Shown in pieces: positions 33,301 through 43,027 of a stretch of DNA of 64,000 nt. The DNA comes from Chaetoceros tenuissimus (Eukaryota > Bacillariophyta > Thalassiosirophyceae > Chaetocerotales > Chaetocerotaceae). Every line of letters begins with the position of its first letter. Position 1 is the stretch's first letter. The stretch spans positions 186,001-250,000 of the forward strand of contig BLLK01000046.1 of the NCBI GenBank assembly GCA_021927905.1. Reading direction: 5' to 3'. The translations under genes and the position numbers were made by a program. The notes below the pieces were generated by a model. It was not told the origin of the DNA and searched no databases. It worked only from the letters and a program-made list of their open reading frames with translations.

Positions 33301-36161
33301 GAAAGCTTCTTTGGAGCAACAACCTCGTATATCTTTGCTAAGGATAGCTTTCCTTCGAAACTTTTTTTCACGGCCTCTTTTGCCTTTTCAGATCCACACG
33401 GTAATTCTACGTCAATTCGAAGTTGACAGTCTGTGCAACAGTCTATTCTACAAACCTCACATTGATATCCTTTCAATTTCCATGCAATCATTGTGTTGCA
33501 TATAGCACAATAAGTGGGACGAATAGATGTATAATTTCGAAAGAGATGAGGTTTTGAAGTGAGCCTCTTCATTGTGCCTACAGATGTGACCTTGGTACGG
33601 ACTGAATGCTGGGAAAGGCTGACGTCAGAACTATTATGTGTATCACAACGATTGCGTGTTTCCTCTTTATTTTCGACCTCAGGACTAGGAACATCAAGTG
33701 TTACTGTCGTTTGGTGCTCATTACTGGAGTCTTCACCATTGTGAGATGGTTCAAAGCAAGCTTCCACTAAAAATAATGTAGGCTTCGTCTCCTTCTGTCT
33801 TTCTTCATTCGAATTGTTCTTTGATTTCTTTTCAACGACACACCATCTCCGATGAAAAACTCCAGGCTGACTCATCAATGGTTTGCATGAGAGAAGCATA
33901 GAGCGAACTTCACGCTCAAACATGAGAGCGGACTCTTTCAACTGAATCAAAATGTTTGGAACAGGTGTTTCTTCGCTATTGTATGCATGAACCATTGAGA
34001 TAGTACCGTCCGTGTTGTCATTATCTATTGCAATTTTATTTTCCTTCCCGTTTCTGGGACGATCCCAACGAGCACAAATACCAGCCGCCGAAGGACCTTT
34101 GTAGGAAGATGCTCTTTCAGAACGGACTCGTCCATTCCATGGCTGTAATGAGTAGATTACTTGAAGAGAAGAGTCAACTGAACAAGGTAGATGCTGCGCC
34201 CTCAATACACGCACATGTACCACTCCATGACAGTTCATAGAATGATGAAATGGTGGAACATAATCAGGATCTAAATCATCAATAGATTCATTGTGTTCCC
34301 ATTCTGTAGACCCAGATACTAAATATTCCGATCCTTCGAGCTCTGTCATTGATGTATGATGACTTGAATCTTCTCTATCGTCATAATCGTCATATGTCGA
34401 TGATGGCAGAAAGTCGCCGAAAGTAGCTGTCATGCCTTCTATCGCATTATATTGTTGCTGCTCACTATCATTTGAATCCATCGTAGTATTGACATTTGAG
34501 TCAATTGTGGTATCCATGTTTGCTGCAGTGTTTGCAGTTTGCTGGATTCTGACATCTTGGGTTTCTTCTTTCTCTTTATTTGTATCCTCATTGATAGACT
34601 TTGACCCAGGAAGAATACCATTAAAAAATCCTCCTGATAGAAACGAAGCCTTTGGTGAAGGAGATGATCCTTTTTCGGCCTCTACGGTATCTTCATGGTC
34701 GATGCTTTCAAATTGTTGCATACTTCCAAAAGTATCAACTGAAGTACCTCTAGACATGTCGAGAGATTTGACGGGTAATAAAGCATCCATTGTATCGCTG
34801 CGGTATAACTCATCAGCTTCTTCATCTATTTCCATGTCATCTTCTTTCAATGCAGTAACTGTCATCTTGGAATCCGATCCTTCAACAATTTTATTCTTAC
34901 TGTAAATCTGTTGTGCGCCGAAGTCACTTTCAGATATTGTATCTTGTACAGAATTTCCTTGAGTCATCATAGATTCACTCTTTGTCATAGTTTTCTGAGA
35001 AAGTAATTGTCTTGTTTCGCTCTCTTCCTCCCCTAAAGTATCCCCTCGCATTACTAAATCATTTAATGGTGTAGAAGGCGATGTAGCATTCGCTGATATT
35101 TCTTCTTCAATGTTCATCTCATTATCAGAAATATCATCTTGAAAATTACTACTTTGTTGAGTTATGACTGATTCGGTCTTGGTGTAATTGTTAAACTCTC
35201 TTGTATCCGTTGCTCCATCTATCTTCTCTGTATGATGCTCTAATTGCAACTTATTAGATGATGTTAAAGTTGGTTTTGGTGGCGGTGGTGGTGGTGGAGG
35301 AGATGAGATGTTATTTGGTATCTTGGTTTTACTTCTAGAAGGAGTGGAATTTGCAGAAAGAGGCGGAGGCGGTGGAGGCATTCTTTTCTTTGGCACTTCT
35401 TCAGCAATACTTTGGATAGGATCATCTGATACCAATGATGCTTTTGGTTCTTTAAATTCCACATCGACATTGTCACCTTGTCCTTCTTGCTGATCATCAT
35501 TGTTGGCAGTTAGTTTCTGTACTGGAGCCGGCAATTCCTTTGGAAATACATGTTTGGGTGGCGCAGGCTTCTTGCTGATATTGCTACTGCTAAGACTACT
35601 ACTTTCTCGTATTAATGATGGCAAAGGAACTTTATTCGGAGTAAGTACGGGTTTATAAATCATTGGAGGAGATTTGATTGGCGACACTGGATCATTTTCT
35701 ACATCTTCTGTTGATATTTCTTGATCCACTGTTTCAATTGGATGACGAGGGACATTGTCCGTAGATTGTATCACATTTGATGCATTTGCTTTATAATCTA
35801 AGTTTTGTTCATCATCTGTATCGACATAGGAACTTTCACCATCACTATCATCTTCGTCACTCAAGACATCTCTTAGAACTGGTCGAATCATTCCTGGATT
35901 TGGAAGAGCACCACGAATCCTTGCTCTACCCATGGCATGTAATGAAATATTTACTGGTTGGTTCTGGTCTTCTACTCCATTTGTCAAGGATGAGTTCGAA
36001 GGAATCTGTTCGTTGGTATAAGTCGTCCTAAGATCTGTTATCTCGTCAATGTTGTCATCATATATCTCATCAATGGGTACATCAAATTCCTCCTCTTCAT
36101 CATTTGACTTTGGTAAAAGTACTGAATCTAACACATTATCTATTTTGTTGAGCCAATTCAT
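30375..36161 (-). CDS. giant C1/C2-domain membrane protein with C-terminal PH-like region
   Basis: Four exons join in frame: 32455..36161, 31242..32382, 31081..31179 and 30375..31010, giving about 1,860 residues. Introns are 72, about 62 and 70 nt; the second acceptor could also be 24 bp upstream or 9 bp downstream, both in frame. Residues 1-630 are acidic and disordered, with proline runs. A C2-like strand set starts near 645 (HGVVHVRVLRAQHLP). A C1-type zinc finger lies at about 870-922 (HLFRNYTSIRPTYCAIC ... CCTDC). A C2 domain is at about 980-1090. Paired membrane helices flank the first intron (NPALTSLSLLLFVSLTI and LPFAFLIIYMVYSG). Another C2-like part follows, then a membrane segment encoded by exon 3, and a basic region with FVWWNSEKDFDDGE and FFAGHSGLAGLSPLEMREL. 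It may be a lipid-binding tether resembling MCTP proteins; function is inferred. Confidence 0.75.
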
Positions 36162-36657
36162 GGTGTCTCACTTTATTTTCAATACAAAATTCTTATGTCT
36201 TTCAAAATCAGATTTTTTGTTCATATGTTGGGCTAAAATGCATATCAATGATACGTGGCTCTTTCTAATGGCGTTTTCCTTTTCCTGCCTGCAATCAGTG
36301 AACCGTTCTTTCGTTTGAATGAGTTGCTTTTGTGCTTGGAATATATTGTAATGTTATTTCAAATAGAGAGAAAAGTAACAATGGTCAAGTTTTTGAATGC
36401 AGTCACTTTTTGCTTTGATGATGAGTATTAGTATGATTCAGTACGTACGGGAAAATGAAATCTATTCGTGTTTAGATGATGAGGGACCCTACTTTTTATA
36501 AAACTAAGGTACACTCTAAATTTAAATTGCTATCAGTACTTTTGCGTTTTCGTGTTCCTAATTGAAATTCCTAATGGTAATATTCAATTACTAGTGCGAT
36601 TGCAAATTGAGAATAAACTGAAATTAACAAGCTTGAATCAGAATTGATATATTTAGT
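36162..36657. other. divergent promoter region
   Basis: About 500 bp between the C1/C2 gene and PRP18, with GTACGTACG at 36441..36449. No gene was seen. Confidence 0.5.
36441..36449. promoter_or_regulatory. TACGTAC element in divergent promoter
   Basis: GTACGTACG lies about 215 bp upstream of PRP18 and 280 bp upstream of the C1/C2 gene. It belongs to the recurring motif set; function inferred. Confidence 0.3.
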
Positions 36658-37833
36658 ATGGATCTGCTCAAGAAGGAACTTGAAAGAAAAAGGAAGGCAC
36701 TCAAAGGATATTCAAAGGACATTGCAGCATCGACATCTACAAAAAAGAGGTATCTAAAAGCAGGCGAACTGAAAAAGTTTCAAGAGGAACAGGAAGAGCA
36801 AGAGCGTCAAAAGAGAAAAACGGATCATGGCAATTCGATGGATATGAAACGTCAACGGCGAGAGCCTGATGATAATGAATATACCTCTAGTATTAGTGAT
36901 GAAGGAAAAACAGAGGTGAAAGCAAAGCAAGAGGAAAGTCAAGATGTAGCATCTATACATGTATCGAAAGACGAGGATAATGACAGTACAAAGGATGATG
37001 CAACATCTACGACCAATGCATCTAAAAGCACATTGAAAAATAATATGAGTAGCGAGGAAATCACAAACGCCTTACGAGAGCTAGGTATACCTATTCAATT
37101 ATTTGGAGAAACGACAGATGAACAAAGGTATCAACGTCTGCAAGAAGCTCTTGAAAGTAAAAAGGCAATGATGGCTGGCATTTCGGAAAACGATGATTTC
37201 AAACTAGGTCAAGGACATGGTATTCGCAATCCTTTCCTGGAAAAGGATAAAGATGACGACAACGCTAATGCGAATACGTCCCATAACAGAAAAGATAAAA
37301 TTGAAGAATCTAAAAAGGAAAAGAAGGAAGAGGAAGATATTGATTTAGAAAAGGATCCTCATAGAGGTATCCATAAATTTTTCAAAACACAATTGAAACA
37401 GTGGGAACAAGATTTAGTTGATAGGCCAGATGCTGTCAAGAAATCTCTTTCTGGTAGGAATGAGACAAAAACTCTGAAGCAATGCAAGGATTACATTAGA
37501 CCATTGTTTAAACTTTGTAAGAAGAGAACTCTGGACGAAAATATAACGCTTCATCTCAAAAACATTGTGCTTCACTGTCAGGAAGGTGAATTCGTGAAAG
37601 CCAATGATTCGTATATGGATCTTAGTATTGGTAGAGCAGCTTGGCCTATTGGAGTTACAATGGTTGGAATTCATGCCCGTTCAGGTAGAGCAAAGATTGA
37701 AAGTTCTAATGTGGCTCATGTAATGAATTCAGAAAGTCAAAGAAAATATTTGACCTCTGTGAAACGATTGATGACATATTGCCAAAAGAAGAGGACTGAT
37801 GTTGCTCCTAGTAAAAAGGTAGTGAATTTCTAA
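36658..37833 (+). CDS. PRP18: pre-mRNA splicing factor PRP18
   Basis: A single exon of 391 residues. The N-terminal half is Lys/Glu-rich. A short splicing-factor motif shared with PRP4 (ALRELGIPIQLFGETTDEQR) lies near 140-160. The C-terminal PRP18 five-helix domain is well preserved: FFKTQLKQWEQDL, TLKQCKDYIRPLFKLC, LKNIVLHCQEGEFVKAND and the conserved loop IGRAAWPIGVTMVGIHARS. PRP18 acts with Slu7 in the second catalytic step of splicing to stabilise 3' splice-site docking. Length is close to metazoan homologues (about 340). No intron interrupts it. Confidence 0.93.
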   Translation: MDLLKKELERKRKALKGYSKDIAASTSTKKRYLKAGELKKFQEEQEEQERQKRKTDHGNSMDMKRQRREPDDNEYTSSISDEGKTEVKAKQEESQDVASIHVSKDEDNDSTKDDATSTTNASKSTLKNNMSSEEITNALRELGIPIQLFGETTDEQRYQRLQEALESKKAMMAGISENDDFKLGQGHGIRNPFLEKDKDDDNANANTSHNRKDKIEESKKEKKEEEDIDLEKDPHRGIHKFFKTQLKQWEQDLVDRPDAVKKSLSGRNETKTLKQCKDYIRPLFKLCKKRTLDENITLHLKNIVLHCQEGEFVKANDSYMDLSIGRAAWPIGVTMVGIHARSGRAKIESSNVAHVMNSESQRKYLTSVKRLMTYCQKKRTDVAPSKKVVNF

Positions 37834-38200
37834 CTTTGAGGTAGTATACAATATTAAAAATATAAAATATACATTTCACTGCTTTTTAAACTCATCAAAC
37901 TTCTAGATTCCATTGTTTTGTAATTTCAAAACGCATCGCTGGAATTGCTGGTAACTAATTTAGTCTAATGACTTCTCGTTAAGGTATACTCCGACTCTTA
38001 TGACCCGTCGAAGACTATCGCCAAAAAATTCTCACCACCTTTTGGCGATGAAAACAAAACAATAACATACTACATGATGATACATGTTTCTGTACTACCC
38101 TCACAAATAAATACTATCCACACTCCCAAACTCGACTCACTCGACTCGACTCACCCTATTACAGTCATATCAACGACAAACTAATCAATTTCCTTCGTTG
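37834..38200. other. intergenic region with short CTCGACTCA repeat
   Basis: About 365 bp between two plus-strand genes. At about 38131..38155 there is a small tandem array of CTCGACTCA/CTCGA units, about 50 bp before the peptidase start and possibly in its 5' leader. No gene was seen. Confidence 0.45.
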
Positions 38201-40501
38201 ATGATGAAATTGCAATATTTATTTATCTTCAGTTCACTATTGAGTCTATCCCTGGCGCAAGAACATGTTATCAAATCATCAGTCCAAAGAGATTTAAAGA
38301 AAGATAAAGAAAAGAAAAATACAGGAAAAGAAAATAAAAGCACGCCGTCACCTTCAAAGTCTCCTACTGCTTCACCAAGTTCTTCACCTTCTCAAAAAGC
38401 TGTTTCCTATGCTCGAAGTTCGACAGGAACATGTGTAGATCGGAAGATAGGATGGCACGACAGAGACGGGCCGACGTATAATTGTGCTTGGTATGCAATA
38501 GATGATAGATGTAGAAAGTTTGGTGATCAATATCCTAATTTTGGCTTCACAGCTAATGAAGCATGTTGTTCGTGTGGTAGAATAAATTCAGAAGTCATTG
38601 TTACCACATCTCCTCCAACAAGAGCACCAACCTCAAGTCCAACAATTTCACCTACAAATTTCCCAACGAGAGCCCCGACAAAGGCTCCAACAAGCGCCCC
38701 AACTATGTCACCGTCCCCTGCGCCAACATCAATTCAGAATCAAGGTCAATATGAAAGTTTAGATCAGTGTATTGATATAATAGAAGGATGGCATGATAAA
38801 GACGGTCAGACATACACATGTAGTTGGTATGGACAACAGGACAATTGCAAGAAATTTGGTGATAGTTATTCAAACATGGGCTACACAGCAAATGAAAATT
38901 GCTGCTCTTGTGGTGGAGGAAAGGCTATAAAATCTACATCAAGTCCAACGTCGGCACCATCGAAATCTCAGGACCAAACCTCATCTGAATCCTGTACAGA
39001 TACAGTATTAGGATGGCATGATGCCGACCACTCAATGTACGATTGCGAATGGTATAGTCAAGGTAGCAATTGTGATGTGTATGGAAATTCTGCTCCAAAC
39101 TATGGCTTCACGGCAAAACAAGCATGTTGCAGCTGTGACGGTGGTATTAAGTCAACAAATCAACCTATAGCTCCAACAACCCCGAAAGTAGATACTGGTG
39201 GAATCTGCAGTAACAACGGTGATTGTGAATCTAATTTTTGCAATACTAATACTGGCACTTGCATGCCAAACGCATCCTGTAAATCTCTAGACTCTAGATT
39301 CCCGAAAGGTACAAGATATGATGAGAATACTATCGTTTTGGTATTTGTTGGTTCTGATTTTACAGACAAGACGCAGTTTGCATCAAAAGCAGAAGATGTG
39401 TATGATCAGATGCAAAATTCAGAAATGTTTTCAGATCCAAGTGTGAAACTTCGTTCGTTTTATGTCGATAAGCTGAAAGGGGGATTCTGCGAATATGGAT
39501 GTAATGGCATTGATCGTTTATTATGCTGTGATATTCCAACAGCAAGAGAAATGGCAAACAATTGTTTCCCTGCAAGGTCCACTTTACAAACAATTGTTAT
39601 CCACAATGATAATACATATGGTGGAGCAGGATATGCCAATGAAAATATGGCTGTAATATCGACAAACGCTGTTGGTCCGAAGTTGGCAGTTCATGAACTT
39701 GGACATAGTCTTTTTGAATTAGGAGATGAATATTCATATACTGAAATTGCTACTGCAGAAACAAAAGCTAATTGTGATGTAGAAGGGTGTCCAAAATGGG
39801 CGGACCTTGATGAATATGTTGGTGGTGGTTTGTGTGTGAAACGAGGGTGTAAAGGAAACGGATATTTCGTAGGTAGATCTAGTTTTATGCGAAATATGCA
39901 TTTACCAGTTGGTCTAGTGAATCTTCGTTACACTTGCTGTACGTACAAAGCATTTACGAAGGAATTCCCAGCTTACTGTAACCAATTTGAACCGGTAGGC
40001 AATGGCCTTTTGAATTATTGTCTAAATGATTATCAAGGATATGGAACTGAAACATACTTGGACAACCGCCGTTTGATTAACAAAAACGCAAACAATGAAC
40101 TCAAGACTTCGAAGCACCATGTAATAAAGACTCCAGTTGTCATTGATTTGAATCTCGAAGCGGAAACCTACCATGTAAATGACATTACATCTGAAAATAT
40201 TCATTTATTTAGAAAACATCAAGTCCAGGGAGATTTTAAAGACATGGAAAGTGCCAAGAGCAGCAGAATTGGACATGTATACACTGTTGAGGTACATTAT
40301 GAAACAGTCCCAAGTGATGAATTCATTTTTGCAGAATCTACACCAGTAAGGGTTCCTCAAACGCATTCGTCTCAAAGTAACTTTGATGATACTGATTATG
40401 AACACAAAATTGGTCTCGCAACTAGAAAGACTACGCAGCTAGTCATAGATGGATCATTGGGTAAAGTATCTGATGTTGTAATTAGAAATGTAAAATTGTA
40501 A
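38201..40501 (+). CDS. secreted M64-type metallopeptidase with three cysteine modules
   Basis: A single exon of 766 residues. The start is the first ATG (38201); the frame opens with TTG. A signal peptide (LFIFSSLLSLSLAQ) leads to three modules at about 78-126, 190-238 and 265-312. Each follows C-x-D-x3-GWHD-x-D-x3-Y-x-C-x-WY-x5-C-x3-G...N-x-G-x-TA-x3-CC-x-C. Linkers are PT/AP-rich and likely O-glycosylated, with TRAPT and KAPT repeats. A CSNNGDCESNFC segment follows. The catalytic domain contains LAVHELGHSLFELGDEY (about 495-511), the HExxH zinc signature with the downstream Asp-Glu-Tyr of family M64. It should be an extracellular or cell-wall peptidase. M64 is best known from bacterial IgA peptidases; substrates here are unknown. 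Confidence 0.82.
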   Translation: MMKLQYLFIFSSLLSLSLAQEHVIKSSVQRDLKKDKEKKNTGKENKSTPSPSKSPTASPSSSPSQKAVSYARSSTGTCVDRKIGWHDRDGPTYNCAWYAIDDRCRKFGDQYPNFGFTANEACCSCGRINSEVIVTTSPPTRAPTSSPTISPTNFPTRAPTKAPTSAPTMSPSPAPTSIQNQGQYESLDQCIDIIEGWHDKDGQTYTCSWYGQQDNCKKFGDSYSNMGYTANENCCSCGGGKAIKSTSSPTSAPSKSQDQTSSESCTDTVLGWHDADHSMYDCEWYSQGSNCDVYGNSAPNYGFTAKQACCSCDGGIKSTNQPIAPTTPKVDTGGICSNNGDCESNFCNTNTGTCMPNASCKSLDSRFPKGTRYDENTIVLVFVGSDFTDKTQFASKAEDVYDQMQNSEMFSDPSVKLRSFYVDKLKGGFCEYGCNGIDRLLCCDIPTAREMANNCFPARSTLQTIVIHNDNTYGGAGYANENMAVISTNAVGPKLAVHELGHSLFELGDEYSYTEIATAETKANCDVEGCPKWADLDEYVGGGLCVKRGCKGNGYFVGRSSFMRNMHLPVGLVNLRYTCCTYKAFTKEFPAYCNQFEPVGNGLLNYCLNDYQGYGTETYLDNRRLINKNANNELKTSKHHVIKTPVVIDLNLEAETYHVNDITSENIHLFRKHQVQGDFKDMESAKSSRIGHVYTVEVHYETVPSDEFIFAESTPVRVPQTHSSQSNFDDTDYEHKIGLATRKTTQLVIDGSLGKVSDVVIRNVKL

Positions 40502-40904
40502 AAAGTAGAATTGAATTTTATTTTGTAAAAAAATGCATTGGAAAGCATTGTTTGTCTACTCTCGTGTCTATGACGTCACCTTTCAATACTTACCTACGTA
40601 CTTTAAGATACGGACATACCTACACAGAAGAGAGAAGAGAGAAAAGAGAAAAGAAACATCAAACATCTCACTTCAATTCCATTTTCTGATTGATTGGATA
40701 CTTGGCATCATTTGATATACATCGTGAAGGGTGCCAGTGACTGAATTTGATTTTTATTGGTCTCCGTGTGGAAAAGTTTCAACGGCAATCAATGCATTGT
40801 GGCTCCTAAACTAGGTAGTATCCAACTTCCAAAACAAACATTCCATAGATAGACAGCTAGACTAGGTATACGTGAAAAGTTAAAGTATTTTTATCATTAC
40901 AACT
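40502..40904. other. intergenic promoter region of the SulP gene
   Basis: About 400 bp between two plus-strand genes. It contains TGACGTCA at 40571..40578, TACGTAC at 40595..40601, and a purine-rich AGAGAAGAGAGAAAAG run near 40630. No gene was supported. Confidence 0.5.
40571..40578. promoter_or_regulatory. TGACGTCA bZIP/CRE-type site
   Basis: Perfect palindrome TGACGTCA about 330 bp upstream of the SulP start, with TACGTAC 17 bp beyond it. The same combination of motifs occurs upstream of the RND gene. Function inferred from motif and position. Confidence 0.4.
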
Positions 40905-42938
40905 ATGGAACATCAAAAGAATGAAGATGCAGTCGCGGGATTTCCCCAAGAAGATTTAGAAACTGCAGATGAGTTCAAGCCTTTAGTGAAGAATCATAGT
41001 TTGCTTGCAGGAGAAGGTATGCCTCTCAACACAATAGCAGATAGCATCCGATTGATAAATCGAAGAGACTCAGAGAGGTCTCTTCTCTATCAGCAGAGAA
41101 AACATAGTCCCTGGAGATTAGACTCAATTGTTAAAAGCCCAATGATTAGTAGCCCGCATATCATGGCTTTTCCAGATCTTTCCAAGAGAAGAGAGATGCA
41201 AATTATCAAGCATGAAGATGAGCTCAAAATGAAGAAAATAAATGCAAAGTATGACAAGATTATCAAAGATGTGAAGCGACATCGATCAGTTTCCGTAGGT
41301 GGAGATAATTTTCAATCTCAAAATGAGACATTCATACCTGTTCACACAGAGGAAGAACAGTGGGAGAAGAAGCGGATGCAGAGATTGAAGCAGATCATGG
41401 AACATAGTACAAGTCATGACTCTCTTGCTTTGTCAATTGGATCAAGCGCTAGCGGAGGAGCAACCTCGACAGTGAAATATAGTCCAACTCTTGATTTAGT
41501 ACGAGAACTAAAGGAAGAATTTGCAAAGCAAACGAATCCTCCAAGTGTTTCTATAATGTATGGTATTGTGAATGGGGTCATCGTTTTGCCAGTGATCATG
41601 TCATTTGGAAATATCATCTACCATGATGATTTCTTTCGGCCATATTTACCAGTACTAGTGAAATTGACTGTTGTTTCGGGAGTTGTACATCAGCTTTGCT
41701 TTTCAGCATTCTCCACGCTTCCTTTTGCGGTAGGATCTGTGCAAGATGCTGGGCTTATTTTTCTAGCAACAATAGCTAGTTCCATTGTAGAGTATTGCAA
41801 AGAACAAAATGCGTCAGATGAAGAAATATTAGCAACAACTCTTATAGGTTTAAGTATCTTTACGGCATCTTTAGGATTGGGGTTGTATATAATTGGACAA
41901 TTGAGATTAGCTCAATATGTGCAAAAGTTACCGACTTGTGTGGTGGGAGGGTACCTTGCCTTCATTGGTTTCTTTTGTGGACAAAGTGCGCTGTCTTTAC
42001 TTTCACATATCGGAGTATCGGGAGTTTTGCAATGGTACAAGTTCTTGCATAAAGAATCCCTTGTGTTGATTGCTCCTGGTCTCTTTGGGGGGTGCGGTAT
42101 CTATATTGCGGTGAGAAAGTTGAAACATATGGCAGTACTACCATTTAGCATAGCCTTGATTATCTTGAGCTTTTATGGTGTCCTATATTACACTAACACT
42201 TCATTAGAAGAGGCTAAGGATTTTGGGTGGATGAGCAAGGCCGATGCTCCACCAGCGTGGAATCATACCTGGGACTATATTCGATTTGATAAGGTGGTTT
42301 GGCATGCTTTACCTAGACAAACATTTACAGTTTTGAGTATGATTTTTGTCGTGGCTCTATCCAGTTCTCTTGATATTGCTGCGATAGATCTAGAAGTTCC
42401 AAAGCCTTTAGCTTACAATTATGAACTGAAAATGGTTGGACTTAGTAATTTGATCTCTGGTATGTTGGGAGGTTACACAGGAAGCTACATCTTTTCTCAA
42501 AGCATATTTTCTCTTCGTGCAGGGATTCGATCAAGATTGGCAGGTTTCATTTCAGCATTGTTTGAAGCAGTGACTGTAATAATGCCAATCTCTGTCTTAT
42601 CTTTTGTACCGAACTTCGTCTTCGCAAGCTTACTCATCATGATTTGTGTCGATCTCATGGTTGAGTGGTTATGGGATGTAAGAAAGAAACTTGCAGGTAG
42701 CGAATATTTTATGACGCTTTTGACATTCTCTTTGATTCAAGGATTTGGGGTGGAATATGGAATACTTTTAGGAGTTATTACACATTTTATCCTGTGTCGA
42801 GCAGGCATCCTAATCCCCTCAAAATCAAGTGAGGATGAATCAAAAGTTCAAGGCAGTATCATAAAAGTACCAACTGATGTTGACAAGGCGAATTATACAA
42901 CTTTCAATGATGATAATATCGGTCTATCGCTAGAATAA
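40905..42938 (+). CDS. SulP/SLC26-like anion transporter without STAS domain
   Basis: A single exon of 677 residues. The first about 195 residues are hydrophilic and Ser-rich (likely phosphorylated and cytosolic). About 12 membrane helices follow, beginning SVSIMYGIVNGVIVLPVIMSFG. The family blocks are GGYLAFIGFFCGQSAL, FTVLSMIFVVALSSSLDIAA, and GLSNLISGMLGGYTGSYIFSQS followed by LRAGIRSRLAGFISALFEA. After the last helix only about 40 residues remain, so the STAS domain of plasma-membrane sulfate transporters is absent. This layout resembles the fungal vacuolar branch (YGR125W/Vsb1-like) more than classic sulfate permeases. The substrate could be sulfate, another anion or an amino acid. Confidence 0.85.
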   Translation: MEHQKNEDAVAGFPQEDLETADEFKPLVKNHSLLAGEGMPLNTIADSIRLINRRDSERSLLYQQRKHSPWRLDSIVKSPMISSPHIMAFPDLSKRREMQIIKHEDELKMKKINAKYDKIIKDVKRHRSVSVGGDNFQSQNETFIPVHTEEEQWEKKRMQRLKQIMEHSTSHDSLALSIGSSASGGATSTVKYSPTLDLVRELKEEFAKQTNPPSVSIMYGIVNGVIVLPVIMSFGNIIYHDDFFRPYLPVLVKLTVVSGVVHQLCFSAFSTLPFAVGSVQDAGLIFLATIASSIVEYCKEQNASDEEILATTLIGLSIFTASLGLGLYIIGQLRLAQYVQKLPTCVVGGYLAFIGFFCGQSALSLLSHIGVSGVLQWYKFLHKESLVLIAPGLFGGCGIYIAVRKLKHMAVLPFSIALIILSFYGVLYYTNTSLEEAKDFGWMSKADAPPAWNHTWDYIRFDKVVWHALPRQTFTVLSMIFVVALSSSLDIAAIDLEVPKPLAYNYELKMVGLSNLISGMLGGYTGSYIFSQSIFSLRAGIRSRLAGFISALFEAVTVIMPISVLSFVPNFVFASLLIMICVDLMVEWLWDVRKKLAGSEYFMTLLTFSLIQGFGVEYGILLGVITHFILCRAGILIPSKSSEDESKVQGSIIKVPTDVDKANYTTFNDDNIGLSLE

Positions 42939-43027
42939 TTATAGAAACTTATTTGCTAATTGAGAGAAGAATCTTAACCAACGATCATTGACTATCTAAG
43001 TTTGCTTTGTTCGGTTGAATTATAAAA

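Noticed and set aside
38131-38155. CRISPR-like short repeats (CTCGACTCA)
   Set aside because: Units are 5-9 bp with no spacers; it is a simple microsatellite in a eukaryotic leader.
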